From: Nageia nagi
Taxonomy: Eukaryota; Pinophyta
Reading direction: 5' to 3'
DNA length: 64,000 nt
Assembly: GCA_050084985.1 (NCBI GenBank)
Contig: JBITNC010000001.1
Coordinates: forward strand, 125,178,001-125,242,000
The translations under genes were made by a program, and so were the position numbers. Under the pieces are notes generated by a model. That model searched no databases. It was not told the origin of the DNA and saw nothing but the letters and a program-made list of their open reading frames with translations. This document shows positions 35,020 to 47,092 of the stretch, piece after piece (positions within the stretch are counted from its first letter, which is position 1; each line of letters starts with the position of its first letter).

Positions 35020-35880
35020 CAATCATGGGTTCATTTTGAGATTCGCGGGAGTTTTGGAGCAGATAAAGCAGCTCGGAATCAGAGTAAAGTTTTCCGGAAC
35101 GAAATGAAGACGTGGCGGAAGATAGGATAGTCGCATTTGGTGAAGACCGGGTTCCGGAGATGATGAAGTCAGCAAGGGGAATTGAAAGGCCCGGAGTGAG
35201 TGAGCTAAACATTCCCGGAAATAAAGCTATGACGTCACAGAAAAGATGAAGCTCACTTTTACAAAGGAAACCGGAGTCCGGAAGAGATGACGTCAGCAAG
35301 AGAAAGTTATTATCCGGAACCATAAAGGAAAACATTCCGGAGGAAGGAAGAGATGACGTCACAGGCGAAACGACGTTCACATTTTTTTTATAAAAGCCGG
35401 AGTCCGGAGATGACGAGTCATCAAAGGTAACTAGAAGGCCCGGAATCTGTGCATGGAGCATTCCGGACATATGAAGGCGATGTCACAGGTAGAACAGTGT
35501 TCATATCTTGCAGGAAATCAGACTCCGGAAGCAATGAAGTCTACACCGACTTATCCGGAAGGCGAAGCGTTCCGGAGGTCCGGAAATGACGTCACATGGA
35601 AAGGCAAAGTCTACATCCGGAAGGGAAACCGGAGCCCGGAACAGATGACATCAGCAAAAAGAAGATTAGTATCCGGAACCAGCGAGCGAGAAATTCCGGA
35701 GATTCAAAGGTGATGTCACAAGGAGATATAAAGTTTACAATCATAAAGCAAACCGGAGCCCGGAATGGATGACATCATCAAGGAGTGACTTAGTGTCCGG
35801 AGCCAATGGAATGAAGAATTCCGGAGACTTGAAGCTGACGTCAGGTGAAGGGGAAAAGATTAACATTTGGAATTAAGACC
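35020..35880 (+). repeat. CCGGA/TGACGTCA repeat array in the gypsy-4 LTR
   Basis: About a dozen loose repeats of roughly 60 bp, each pairing an ATTCCGGA or ACCGGAGTCCGGA word with a (A)GATGACGTCA word. Perfect palindromic TGACGTCA occurs at 35230-35237, 35288-35295, 35354-35361, 35587-35594 and 35836-35843. One-base variants (TGACATCA, GATGTCAC, TGACGAGTCA) fill several other units. TGACGTCA is a strong bZIP (TGA/CREB-type) binding site. Confidence 0.9.
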
Positions 35881-36139
35881 ACGTCAAGAGGAAAACAGGC
35901 CCGCAACGAAAGATCAAAGAGTCAGAGTCGGAGAATTGAACATCCCGGGAGGAGAGAGAGAAGTCTGCAAAATTCCAGAGCGCCATCATCAAGGGAATCG
36001 AATCATCAGCAATCTGCCCAATTTTGTAACAGTCGGCCAAGTGTCATATGTAGTTGATAGCAGTTCAAGAAGGCCGGAATCTTGCGGCCGTTTTTGTAAA
36101 CGTTTCCGTTCTGTAACCTTGTAACTGTTGTTAATACAG

Positions 36140-36147
36140 TATAAATA
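36140..36147 (+). promoter_or_regulatory. TATA box of the gypsy-4 LTR
   Basis: TATAAATA in ACAGTATAAATATATG, about 300 bp downstream of the last TGACGTCA site, so the array would act as upstream enhancer sequence. Confidence 0.7.
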
Positions 36148-37863
36148 TATGAAAATAAAGAGAAACTAGGGTCGGAAGCCTAGTATTGCCCTTTTCATTT
36201 GTTCTCGAAGACCTGTAGCTTCAGTCCGGTACTATGAAACCATCTTGACCTTTCTTGTCTAGCACTCGTAATTGTTATTCTTAATTTGGTTACATTGTGG
36301 CAGCTTAGCTTGTTTCCTGAGTAATAGTTGCGGGTTGCTAGTATAACTGTGTCTGCTACATGGTAGAGTAGAAGCTGGGGAGCTATTCAGAGAGTGAGGA
36401 CTTGTTCTGTGGCTGCGACACTAGATTCAGGCCAAGGTTTCGCATACTGCGAAAGCCTGCGCTGAACTAGTGATCTACCCCTTTGCTTTCTCTCTCGTTA
36501 CCCTATCCTTTTATCCCTTTCCTGTTACTCTATCCTTTTATCCCTTTCCTGTTACTCTCATCCTTTTGCTTACATTCCTCGCACCCTGTCCTTTTTATTT
36601 CCTCTCTTGTTACCCTTACTCTTTTGCTTTAATCTCTCGCACTCTGTTCTTTTTATCTCTTTCCAGTTACTTTTTCTATACCCAATGGATAAGGAACCGG
36701 CCTTCTCCGGAGATCAGGCTGCGTCCTACAGTCTGTTCGTGAACTACTTTGGTTAAGATTGTTCCAGGCGCACATATTACACAATCTCAATCAACAATAT
36801 GACCCCTCCTTTTTTCAAAAATACACCATCATTTGTCGGCCTCTCTCTAGTTAAAATGCCACCCCTTCTTTTAATACTTATAGTTTGTTGGTTGATTTGG
36901 TCATGTTATGACCCTATTTCATAGATTTTCCCATGTTTAAATCCTATCAAGAGTGATACAATGTACTCCCCTTAGTTGTCCCATAGACCACTATTTGTCT
37001 CTTGTGAACGTTAATAAAATTTCTTTCTTTCTTTATTTCATGTGGCAGCCTCCAAACAAATTTCCCCACTTCTCTTATTAAAATATGTGACCTTTTTAAT
37101 AAATAAATACCCCTACATTTAATTAGTGTGACCCTCCATTCGTTGGACTCCCTCTTAGTATTTAACACCATCAACAGAATTTTTGATTTTTTAATGCACA
37201 TTTTAATTAGCTACCCATTATTAGAGATACGGAGGATTACACATTTCAAGAAAAGGGATGTACTCTATTCTAAATATATTTTGACTTTTCCACTCCCAAA
37301 AAGCATGACACTTGGCATGATTTCCACCCATTGCATATTTGAAGGTATAGTTGGGATATTAATATTTTTGGAGACAAATATGTAAATGTCTATTTGATTA
37401 AAAAGGCATTATATTAAAAATGTGGGTGGGTATATTGATCTTGCATAATGGTGGAGCTACCAAAGAGACCCCCATTTATTGTAAAGGCTCTTTTATAAGC
37501 CTATAAAAAGGGAGCTTTTGGAGCTCATTTGAGCATGGGAAAATTTGCAAATGCATGAGAGATAGAATAGAGATATTAGAGAGGTTTTTTTTGTATTTTT
37601 TGTGAGTGATCATTATTGTGAGAGAGCCTTTGTAGAGGCTAATTTCCTCACTTGCATTCACATATTCATCAACATTTTAAGTAACAAGGGTATTTTTGGT
37701 GATATTTCTTTCTCAATCTTTGTCTTTAAGTTCTCTATTCTTATGCAATCTTTTGTAATTTCTCAAGCTTATAGTTATTTTGATAATTTGCTTCAAGCAC
37801 TTGGATTTCAAATGTGAAGGATCCATATTTATTTTAACACCTATTTCTATCTAGGTGTTTACA

Positions 37864-38545
37864 TATCTTCCCCCTCAATTGCTAATTCATCTATATCCTA
37901 CTCCATGTCAAGCCATTATTCTCAAAATGCTTCATGTAACTAATCTTCTGAATCTACCACTACATCCATTGGAGGTGAATCATTGTAAAAAAAAAAAAAC
38001 ATTTATAGGACCTATCAAGAGTTTAAAATATCACATGTATGGGGTGGAAGTATAATGAAGAAGTGAACCTAAAGGAGGGATCAATGGTACACAAGTTAAT
38101 GGGCTCATCCTCATCCTTCTTTTGCAAATACCTCACATACAATCATATGTTAACATAAATATACATAATATTATTTGAGTGTTATGTTGTCAATCTAATA
38201 ACATAAAATAAAATTTTTCATAATGAGAACTTAGAAGTAATAAGTGTTTATTGAATTTAGAAATTTGAAGGGAATCAAAATTGAAATGAATAAAATTGCT
38301 AACATGTGCTTCTTGAAGTGAATTTTTTCAAATTCACTCCAATTGTGCTTGCAACCTAAAGTGCTACATGTTTGCTTAAGGATGAATGTGAAAAATATTT
38401 ACAACTTAGGTGTTTCACCCCCAAAATTCATCCACCACATTCTAAAAAATGAAGTAACAATGAAAAATTAGAAAATATTAAATATTTAAATACCTAAATG
38501 TATAAACTTATAAATTTAAAATTATAAATATAAAGTTAAAACATA
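37864..38545. other. AT-rich spacer between gypsy-3 and the hAT gene
   Basis: Probably the 3' untranslated or terminal part of the hAT-type element. No terminal inverted repeat could be identified. Confidence 0.45.
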
Positions 38546-38549
38546 AAGT

Positions 38550-39300
38550 TTAAAAATATAAAAAATCATAAACAATGAACTTTGAAATTTTCTCACCTAG
38601 CCGAGAGATCATGAAACATGCCTCTCTAGCAGATTGATTACCAAAGAGGCTTCTTGCGTGCTTGTATGACTCAATCTCTTTGAATATTTTCAATTGAGTG
38701 GTGGGATCTTGAACCATACTAGCTATGTATTTTTTAAGCCCTAAGTTAGCATGAGTATTAATTTTGTATTTAGAGTTTGGTACAAAAAATAAGATAGGGT
38801 TCAAGATAGCCCCTACTTTATTATTAGGGTGATAAAACATATTCCATCATCATTCATCAATAAGAGCCCAAAATTTCATGTTCTTTTTACCAAACTCATT
38901 ATCCTCATTAGAGTGATCAATATAATAATTTGCATTATGGCCTCCTTGGCCCTACCCATGGCCTCATACAAATAGCCCATAGTGGGCCTATCACTATCAA
39001 CCAAATGGAGGACTCATAAAAGTAGCGCAATCACACTGCAAATCTCTTGGAGCATCATCCAAAATTCATCCTTGAATATCAAAGAAGGAATTTCTATGAA
39101 ATCTAACATCGTGCTCATGGCAATATCACTCCACTCTCTAGAATCAAATATTGAATGTAACTCATGCATGTTCTTGAATATCGACTAAAGGCAAATGAAA
39201 TTGGAGGGAAAATGTATAACTCCTAGGTGCAACAAGTACCTATCATTGGTGTACCTTCTCATCATGCTAAGAAAGATGGTTTTATTATAAATATTCCTGG
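38550..39300 (-). pseudogene. hAT-type (DUF659) transposase, C-terminal half
   Basis: Minus-strand reading continues from the piece at 47722: MMRRYTNDRYLLH, then a DSREWSDIAMSTM-like run, LIFKDEFWMMLQEICSVI, VLHLVDSDRPTMGYLYEAMGR, then FYHPNNKVGAILNP, GLKKYIASMVQDPTTQLKIF and EIESYKHARSLFGNQSA. These are the central and dimerisation-side blocks of plant DUF659/hAT transposases (LVDGDKPAMGYIYEAM; Y..A.G.FG). Several frameshifts and stops. Cut at 39300 by gypsy-2. Confidence 0.85.
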
Positions 39301-39929
39301 TGTAGATAGGAAATAATGTGTAATACAATAAACATAGCACTACTTCTCTATAAATAAAATATTGAAGTATACATTAGAAATATACCAATTATTGTAATAA
39401 TAAACATGTACCTTCATCATGTTTATCAATACCAATCATAATCAAATATTTCACATAATTTCTATGCATGTAATCATAAAAATAATGGCATCGATGTCCT
39501 TAGGATTAGCACGTCATTAACATAGCAAAACATTCAAAGTTAGATGCACAAATGAAAATATAAGAAATGAAATGAAGGGATAATAACAAATATATGGATA
39601 GGTGGTGTTACAAAATACCATTATTATTTGGATATGTGATATGCATGTATTCTCATATCTAGTTGATGATTATTTGCTCATATATGAATCATTACCTTTG
39701 GTATTCTTTTATAGCCACGTATGGATCTTCACTTTGTCTTGGTATCATAATATATTATATAGTTTATGATGTTTTCATAGGCATTTGATACCACTTACAT
39801 TATTTGGTGGTCCTTTTAGATTAATTACATTGCCATGGATGTATTTCAACTCCTATTTACAATAAATAATCTTTTATGCAATAAAAATGAATTATTTAAT
39901 AAACAAGAATTCATTTTTAGGCATCTACA
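39301..39929 (-). repeat. gypsy-2 3' LTR (left)
   Basis: 629 bp, TGTAGATAGG to GCATCTACA. Same length as its partner. Confidence 0.95.
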
Positions 39930-39948
39930 TTTTCCCCCTCTTTGAAGG
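39930..39948 (-). other. gypsy-2 polypurine tract
   Basis: Minus strand TTCAAAGAGGGGGAAAA directly before the LTR start TGTAGATG. Confidence 0.88.
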
Positions 39949-40409
39949 TGTTAATGAAATACATGAAGTTACATATCCAAAGAAGAATAGTAGGAGAAAC
40001 TTTTTGAGAACTTTGAATCTTTATTCAGTAGCATGATCTTCTAATGTAGGCCCTTTCACTACCCCCTTTTGGTTTGGTTACCCCAGGAAAGCTCCTTTGT
40101 TGGTGCAGCTAAGAAAAAATATTATTTCACTTTTCCCCTTGCGATGCTCAAGCATGAAATCAACTACTCCATCTTTGTCAGTTGGGATTCTGGCATCTTA
40201 GCATTCATGTCTTTATACAGAAGATATCATTTAAACTTTATATTTCTCAAGGAATAATGAACGGTGCCAAGGACATGCTAACAGTGCTACGAATGATGTG
40301 GATGTATTGAAATATTGGAAATTAATTTTTTGACCTATAGAAAAAAATCAAATTAAAAAATACCATATGATAAAAATGATGTTAGAAATATAATGCAGTA
40401 GATTTTTGG

Positions 40410-40775
40410 ATACACAGTTAGATGTATCATCCATTGGGTATGATCCAATATCAATATTCTTACTAACGATTACATCATTGATTTTCATTTAAGTGAGTGA
40501 ACTCTCACTAGCCATATCATTGGCCATCGATTATCAAATGTTTTATATCCTTGATTTGAAGACATTATGCTTTTATGGTTGTAAGCATAACCCTATGTGG
40601 ATACACAATAAGATGCATCATTCATTGGGTATGAGCCAATGTCAACATCCTTACTAATGGTTGTATCATTGGTATGCATTTAAATGAGTGAACCCCTCAC
40701 TAACTATATCATTGGCCATCGATGATTAGGCATTTCATGTCCCTGATCTGAAGATATTATGCTTGCTAATTTTTT
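40410..40775 (-). repeat. Two-copy tandem duplication, 191-bp period, in the gypsy-2 3' region
   Basis: GATGTATCATCCATTGGGTA (40421) recurs as GATGCATCATTCATTGGGTA (40612), with matching downstream blocks (CATTGGCCATCGAT, TGAAGA.ATTATGCTT). It lies between integrase and the PPT, the same place as the array in copia-1. Confidence 0.88.
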
Positions 40776-40959
40776 TTTATTTGGTTATAAAATTTTACGA
40801 CATCAACGATGATGTGCAAGAAGAAATATGGTGTTGATTTCATTTGAAAAGAAAAAATAGAACTTTAAATAAAAATAGCATATATTGTACATGTACCTCA
40901 GTTAGATGCATCATGAAATTTTGAGGTACTAAGTTATATGCTTCATGCATAGAAGTGTT

Positions 40960-41960
40960 TAAGGTGAATGGGATTGAAGGTTTTTGGTTCTTCTTTGTCA
41001 TCCATAGAGGATAACCTATATACACCTAATCTTGTAGCTTCTACCACAACAAAAGATCCTAGTCAATTGGGTTCAAATTTTTCTTTTACCTCATCATTTA
41101 TAACAGTCTTGTTAATATTTTCTTTTAGTACCAAGTCTCCTACTTGGAACATTTTTGGCTGAACTTTTTTATTGATTGCTCTCTTTAACCTTGCATGATA
41201 AGCCTTTTGATATTCAATAGCATGAATTATTTTTTCATCAAGAGTTTCTAACTATTGTAGCCTTTGTTTTCTAGCATCTTCATCCTCTATGTCTCCATGT
41301 AATGATATTCTCAAGGATAGAATCTTAAGCTCTAATAGAACTACAACCTCATCACCTTAAACCAATGAGAAAGGAGTTGCTCTTGTAGAACTCTTTACAC
41401 TTATTTGGTATGCCCATAATGCATAAGGCAATTTCTCATGCCAATCTCTTTTGTATCTATTCCAAGTTTTTGACAAGATACTCTTGATTATTTTATTAGA
41501 TGCTTTTGCTTGTCCATTTCCTTATGGGTAGTAAACTAAATAAATTTTTTGATTAGTATGAAACTTTTTGCAAAAATCTTTCATTTCCTTAACTTTAAAG
41601 TTTGGTCCATTATCCATTATGAATTATTGTGGGACAGCAAACCTTTTAATGATATTCTCAATCTAGAACTTTATTATCTTTTCTTGTATAACTTCATGGG
41701 AATCACCTCTACCCAGTTGGTTGTATATTCCATTGCTGAAATAATAAATTTATGCCCATATTTTGAGTGTGGATTGATCAAACTAATTATGTCAATACCC
41801 CAAATTGTAAAAGGTCATAACAACTAAATTAAGCTCTTGTATTGGTTGTTTTTCAAGATTTGAGTGTTTTGGCATTGGATACAAGTCTTGACACGATCCT
41901 TGCAATCTTTTTCCATTGTTAGACAATAATATCCTATGTATAAAAGCTTTTTATATAGAG
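40960..41960 (-). pseudogene. gypsy-2 integrase (decayed)
   Basis: Minus strand: GYYCLTMEKDCKDRV and CIQCQN (zinc-binding half), WGIDIISLINPHSKYGHKF with the first catalytic Asp, YTTNWVEVIPMK, a FxIMDQTLKL-like second-Asp region, and a tail reaching about 40960. Many stops. Confidence 0.85.
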
Positions 41961-42435
41961 CCTTTGCAAAGAAATATCCCTCACATAGTCCCTCATGTGC
42001 CTACTGGAGTGTTATTTCCATTTATGATATGTGCTCCATCAAATGATATTCTATATAATATATTACCAATAATGGCATACTTAAGAGTTGATCTCTTTAA
42101 TCTAATTTTCTCATTTCTATCAAAATGTGTTGGAATAGTTTGATCCTTGAGGTAATGATAAACATTTCATAGCAATCTGGGGAAGTTCCCTCTTGTGTGA
42201 GATAATATACCTCCAATTATTTTTCTTCAAATGAGCAAGATGGTTGGCCTAACTTTTTAATTTTGAGTATTATTTCCTCATCTTCTATATCAATCGACAT
42301 CAAATAAGCAGCACTTGCCATTGCATCTACATACTCGTTTGTTTTTAGAATATTTGCAATTATGTACTTGTCAAGCTGAGTTAGTAAGTCATAAATTGCT
42401 ATTTTGTATGGTTTTAACTTTTCATCCTTTATATT

Positions 42436-42700
42436 TTAGATATCTTCAACTTGGTTAACCACAAGCTTAGATTCACCATATATATTTGATTCTTTGATTT
42501 TTAGTAACATAGCTACTCTTAGACCCAATAGTAGTGCTTCATACTCTATCATGTTGTTAGTACAATTGAATCCAAGCTTATATGCCATTGGAATTACAAC
42601 ATCAGTTGGAGAAACTAATACCATACCTGCTCCTACCCCATGTGTACATCTAGATTTGTCAAAATATAATATCCACATATTTGGTTCATCTTCCAAGTAA
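42436..42700 (-). pseudogene. gypsy-2 second (archaeal-type) RNase H
   Basis: MWILYFDKSRCTHGVGAGMV, then GFNCTNNMIEYEALLLGLRV and IYGESKLVVNQV. The D/E/D pattern (YFD, IEYEA, GESK) is that of the extra RNase H in Tat elements. The first motif is usually YFDGS; here it reads YFDKS. Confidence 0.85.
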
Positions 42701-42959
42701 TAGACAAATTTATCTGGAATCTCCCACTGGTCATCATAATGGCGTAGACATGCTCCACCATGTCGCCCACACTCTAAAGGAGATGTATATAATCATAATC
42801 ATATGGGAACTCTTCATGTATGATTGCCATTGGAACTCTGTTATCGCTTGGTCTTTTATTAACTTTGTTTTACTATATTGATGTCAAATTCTTGCACTTC
42901 CTGATCAATGTTGCTTAGCTATGAGATATTTCAATAGATTGAGTGGACTAGCAACATAT

Positions 42960-44101
42960 GTAGTGCAATATAACAAATAATGCCTCAATTATTTTGCTTC
43001 AAAAACTATAACAAAGTAGATTTTTTCCATTGGAGTGTACCTTGTTTCATAATCTATGAGAGTTTTGTTAAGATAGTAGATTACTCTTTCCTTTTTTTCA
43101 TCATCTTGTTGGAATAACATTGTACCTAAGGAAACCATTGTAGCTAGAATGTAAATGTATGCTTCTTTGCTAAAATCCATATATACTGAAATTGAAGGGT
43201 TAAGAAAATATGTTTTTATATCCTCAAATGCTTTTTGACATTTTTATCCCATATGAATTTCATATCCTTTTTCAATAAATAAGTGAAAGGAGAATACTTA
43301 TCTCCAAGTTGTGAAATAAATCTTCTTACTGAATTTATCTTACCTTGGAGGCTCCTTAATTGTTTCAAATTTTTTGGAGGTCACATACTTACAATGGCAT
43401 TTACCTTTTAGGGATCCACTTCAATACCTCTTCTAGAGACCATGAATCCTAGTAATTTTTCTGAAGTAACACCAAAAGCACACTTTTGTGCTTTAAATCC
43501 AAGGCTGTATTATTTAAGAATGCCAAATACCTTTTCAAGGGGCTCCAAATGATCATATCCCTATTTATACTTTACCAAAATATCATCAACATAAACCTCT
43601 ATAGGTTTATGAATTTTCTCATGAAACATAGTAACCATTGGACGTTGATAAGTTGCACCTATATTTTTCAATCCAAAGGGTATAACTTTCCAACAATAAG
43701 TTCCCCAAGGTGTAGTAAAAGTTGTTTAATATTGATCGATTGGATTGATTAGAATCTAATTATAACCCGAAAAAAGACTAGGTATCATGACCAACAATAC
43801 TATCCATAATCATATCAATATTTGGCAATGGAAAATCATCTTTTAGACATGCATTATTGATATCTCTAAAATCAATATAGATTCTTATTTCTCCAGTTAG
43901 TTTGATGATAGGAACAATGTAGGCCATCCATTTTGAATAATATATAGGTCTAATAAAACCAACATTCAAGTATTTTTCAATTTCTTTCTTGACTAACAAT
44001 GTTTTTGAAGGATGCATATTTCTTGGTTTTTGCTTAACATGTTTTGCATGTTTTTTTAATGGTAGACTATGCATGACAAAGGATGTGTCTAAACTAGTCA
44101 T
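42960..44101 (-). pseudogene. gypsy-2 reverse transcriptase and RNase H
   Basis: RT begins LLVKKEIEKYLNVGFIRPI and runs through GEIRIYIDFRDINNAC, DDFPLPNIDMIMDS, TTFTTPWGTY and the catalytic EVYVDDILVK (near 43590), then FGILK and RRFISQLGDKYSPF. RNase H follows with YYLNKTLIDYETRYTPMEK. Stops split it into pieces (43778-44101 and 42989-43180 are the longest open parts). Confidence 0.9.
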
Positions 44102-44113
44102 ATCAGAATAAGA

Positions 44114-45147
44114 TCAAGCAAAATTCTTATGACATTCAATAAACTTATTTTTGTACCTTTCTTGTTGTGGAATTGGTAGGGTAGCTCTAATTTTTACCAA
44201 CCTCTCTTGATCACTTATGCCAATGTTGATATCAATCAAATCTTTAGCAGAGAATGTTGATTCCTCTTTCTTTTGTAGTAATGAAGGCAATTCCTCTAAA
44301 ACAGGAACTTGATCATTAGCGTCCTCTTCATCAATTTGTTGAACTTGAAACACTTCATTAAAATTTATATCTTGTCCAAAATACTCATATTGACTAAGAA
44401 TGTAACTTGGCTACCTTTTTTTATTTGATTTGGGAAATTTTGAATGTACCACCATGTATTCTAATATGTCATCATCAGTAGCAAAGCAGTCAAACTTAAT
44501 TGGTATGGTATCATCTATTTATAAATACTCATCAATATCATCATAAAGCTCAATCATATTGCATTCTAGAACAAACTTAATAGGTCATGTAATATATTTT
44601 GTGTTCTAATCACTACGTAACCCTTTTTTATCTTTCTGAGTTCCAAAGTTGGTAGGAAAAGAAGCCATTCCCTGTTCTAATTTATCTAATCCTCCCCCTT
44701 TGTAATTACAATTTTTAACCATATATTTATGCACATCAGGAGATGGAAAAGAATTACCTGTATTTTTATTTGCTATAATGTTGTTCAATTGAATAGGGTT
44801 CAGAGATAAAGATGTCGTCGAATATGAACTATTCGTCTGCCATTCATTTTCATGATGTGGATTCCTTGAATTTCCTTCAGCATAGTGCGGTGCTTATGCA
44901 CTAAATCTTTTACAATTTTTGGATGATCCAAACCTTTTACTGAAGCTAAAGGGTTGAAGTTCTCAATTCTATATGTTCTCATACTTGCATCTGTAACCTT
45001 TAACTCTTTTTTTGCTTTTATCAACACTGATTCAACTTCTTTTGGAACAATCTAAAACTTAGGATAATTTAGATCCAATCCTTCAATATCCAAATATGCT
45101 AGGTTACACAATGCATATGGTTCTGTATCCCTTATGATTGTATGTAT
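44114..45147 (-). pseudogene. gypsy-2 protease-RT linker
   Basis: Charged, poorly conserved region: VEELPSLLQKKEES-like text and a recognisable INIGISDQERLVKIRATLP stretch, which in the family precedes RT. Fragmented into frames 44114-44353, 44606-44788 and 44800-45027. Confidence 0.65.
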
Positions 45148-46062
45148 TCATCCTCCATATTTATATTTTAAATGCTCATGTACTATGGGAGGTACTGCAT
45201 CCATATCATGTAACCAAGGTATCATTAGGAGAAGATTGTCTAAAAGTTTTACACTCATGACATGAAAATTTATTTGGACATTCCTAAGATATAATGTGAC
45301 TGAAAGTGTGACTAAGCTAAGTGGTTTTTTGGAAGAACTATCATAGGCTCTTATGCAAAAAGTTGGTTCTTCTAAAGATGGAATAGTAACATCATTATCT
45401 TGGAGTTGTTGCAAAAAATTTCGGGAATAAACATTAACAACTAAATTAGGATTAATCATTGCCCTATTTATTTCTAATTCATAGATCATAAGTGTGACAT
45501 AAAGTGCTAGGAATTCAAATAGGAGTTCTTTTTTAAGCTTTGCATATTTAAAGAAAGAGATTGCATTATAATCTTTAATGGATTGAATTTTTTCAGAAAA
45601 TATAGTAGATATATTTTTGGATATTGTTTCTTTTTCAAACAACTCATACAAGACCTCCCTATGTTTTTTAGATGTACTAATGAAATCATACAAACTAATT
45701 TTAGCAGCAGTAATTTTTAATTGTTCAATCATGTTATAAGATTTTAGATTAGGTGGGATACTTACTTGTTCATTAGTGATCATATTTGGATTGGATCTTG
45801 GATGCCCTATTCTAAGTGTAGCACAAATCTCCTTATCTACTGATATTGTATTCATTGCATGATCTATATATGAAGCATTCTCCTTGATTTTATACTTTCC
45901 TTGATAAATGAGATCCAATATATATACCTCAAGAGCCTTGCAACTATACATAGGGTATCCCCTTCTTTGATGATAGGTGCAATAAACATATGAATTTCCC
46001 ATGGAAATATTATCACCCTTTGCTTTTCTTGACAATGGCCTTAATAAGTCCTTTTTGACCAA
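45148..46062 (-). CDS. gypsy-2 gag C-terminus and protease-like region (304-codon open frame)
   Basis: Longest open frame in the element. Starts with a knuckle-like YCTYHQRRGYPMYSCKALEV, then LIDQG-like LIYQGKYKIKENA, a helical SLYDFISTSKKHREVLYELF segment typical of Tat polyproteins, and ends with HVMSVKLLDNLLLMIPWLHD, matching the family's protease flap and LLGRPWLHD motif (here LLMIPWLHD, the GR pair altered). The catalytic Asp triad is not obvious, probably lost near NLVVNVYSRN. Confidence 0.8.
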   Translation of the reverse strand: MVKKDLLRPLSRKAKGDNISMGNSYVYCTYHQRRGYPMYSCKALEVYILDLIYQGKYKIKENASYIDHAMNTISVDKEICATLRIGHPRSNPNMITNEQVSIPPNLKSYNMIEQLKITAAKISLYDFISTSKKHREVLYELFEKETISKNISTIFSEKIQSIKDYNAISFFKYAKLKKELLFEFLALYVTLMIYELEINRAMINPNLVVNVYSRNFLQQLQDNDVTIPSLEEPTFCIRAYDSSSKKPLSLVTLSVTLYLRNVQINFHVMSVKLLDNLLLMIPWLHDMDAVPPIVHEHLKYKYGG

Positions 46063-46079
46063 GTCCTACAAAATGAGCC

Positions 46080-47070
46080 TAGGCTGAATAGGAAAAGTAA
46101 ATGTATGATTCCTTGTAGTAGATCTAATAAGAGCATATTTTTCGACCATGTTCACATTCTTTTCTGCTTTTTTACATATGATTTTTTGTTATCTTTGTTC
46201 CATGTAGTACTTGCATACTTGAGTGAACCAAGTTCAATCAACACTTTTTCTTTTGCCAAAACTCTTTTAGTCATAACTCCAAAACCCAACTCAGTATAAT
46301 CAAGAGCATATTGCTTAATAATTGGAAGGATAGAATTAGCGAAAATACCACAAATTTCCTTTTCATCTAAAAGACTATGAATGGGTTGCCATACCTTTTT
46401 GAACCTTGGAATATAATTTTCTAGGATCTTATTGCTTCCTTGGTGCATGGCACATGATTCTATAACTGTACTATGTTATTTGATATTATGCTTGTACTAA
46501 TTCATAAATACTTTTACTAATGACTAGAATGAATCTATGAATACTTTAGGAAGATTATAGAACCACTGATTAGCATCACCTTTCAAACTCCTTGGGAACA
46601 ATTTCATCATCAATTTCTCTTCAGATATTAATTTCAACAAGAACTTTTGAAATCAGATAAGATGTTGTTTTGGATCTTGTTTTCCATTAAACATATCAAA
46701 ACTGGGGGCCTTAGATCGGGTGGTAGGGGATAATTACGGATATCTATCGACAAGGGTGTGGTGAAGACACCATCATAGTATTCATTACTACTCTAAGATC
46801 TCTTATCATTCTCAAGTTTTGAAATTCTTTCGATTAGATCAACCGAAATTGGTTGTGTTACTAGTAGATGCCTACGGCTATGGAGCAATCTAAGCCACAC
46901 TTTGATTTAGTTATTGTATTGCCTAGTTGAGAGTTTGAATTAGTTGTTACAAATTTTATTCTATTATGCACAACATCAATGCCTTTCAAATAGGTAAAGC
47001 ATGACATTGATGCAACTATATCCATTTCTGAATTTTTGCAAGATCTCGACAAGGAGGGAAAAGATCATTC
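46080..47070 (-). pseudogene. gypsy-2 gag (decayed)
   Basis: Minus strand: KAPSFDMFNGKQDPKQHL, LMMKLFPRSLKGDANQWFYN and LPKVFIDSF, then MHQGSNKILENYIPRFKKV (46152-46448). This is the retrotransposon-gag domain. Frame broken between the blocks. Confidence 0.85.
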
Positions 47071-47078
47071 GAGATAGA

Positions 47079-47088
47079 GGGTTCACCA
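47079..47088 (-). other. gypsy-2 probable primer-binding site
   Basis: Minus strand TGGTGAACCC, four bases after the 5' LTR. Position and leading TGG fit a PBS; I cannot name the tRNA. Confidence 0.55.
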
Positions 47089-47092
47089 AAAA

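Larger units (their letters stand above)
33276..36796 (+). mobile_element. gypsy-4: internally deleted Ty3/gypsy element, 3,521 bp
   Basis: Inserted in the gypsy-3 LTR with TSD ATATG (33271-33275 and 36797-36801) and TG...CA ends (TGTAGAAAT, AATCAACA). Base composition changes sharply at both ends, from very AT-rich to nearly balanced. It retains a gag tail, a deleted integrase and one long LTR. The 5' LTR and most of pol are missing. Confidence 0.8.
34967..36796 (+). repeat. gypsy-4 3' LTR
   Basis: Probable start TGTAGATTCC at 34967 (an alternative near 34855 cannot be excluded), end CAATCAACA at 36796. It holds the CCGGA repeat array, a TATA box and a downstream pyrimidine-rich (CCTTTT) stretch at 36485-36670. 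Confidence 0.7.
32802..37863 (+). repeat. gypsy-3 3' LTR, split by gypsy-4
   Basis: Begins near TGTTAGAGATC at 32802 (start inferred) and ends CTAGGTGTTTACA at 37863. Without gypsy-4 it is about 1.5 kb. A TATA box, CCTATAAAAAGGGAG, lies at about 37500-37514. Confidence 0.7.

Noticed and set aside
33467-35470. Minus-strand frames at 33467-33811, 34084-34443 and 34976-35470
   Set aside because: Antisense to gypsy-4 gag, integrase and its LTR repeats, whose sense strand carries the family motifs or regulatory array.
36470-36742. 90-codon plus frame with repeated TLSFYPFPV
   Set aside because: Translation of a pyrimidine-rich CCTTTT repeat in the gypsy-4 LTR, outside any coding region of the family.
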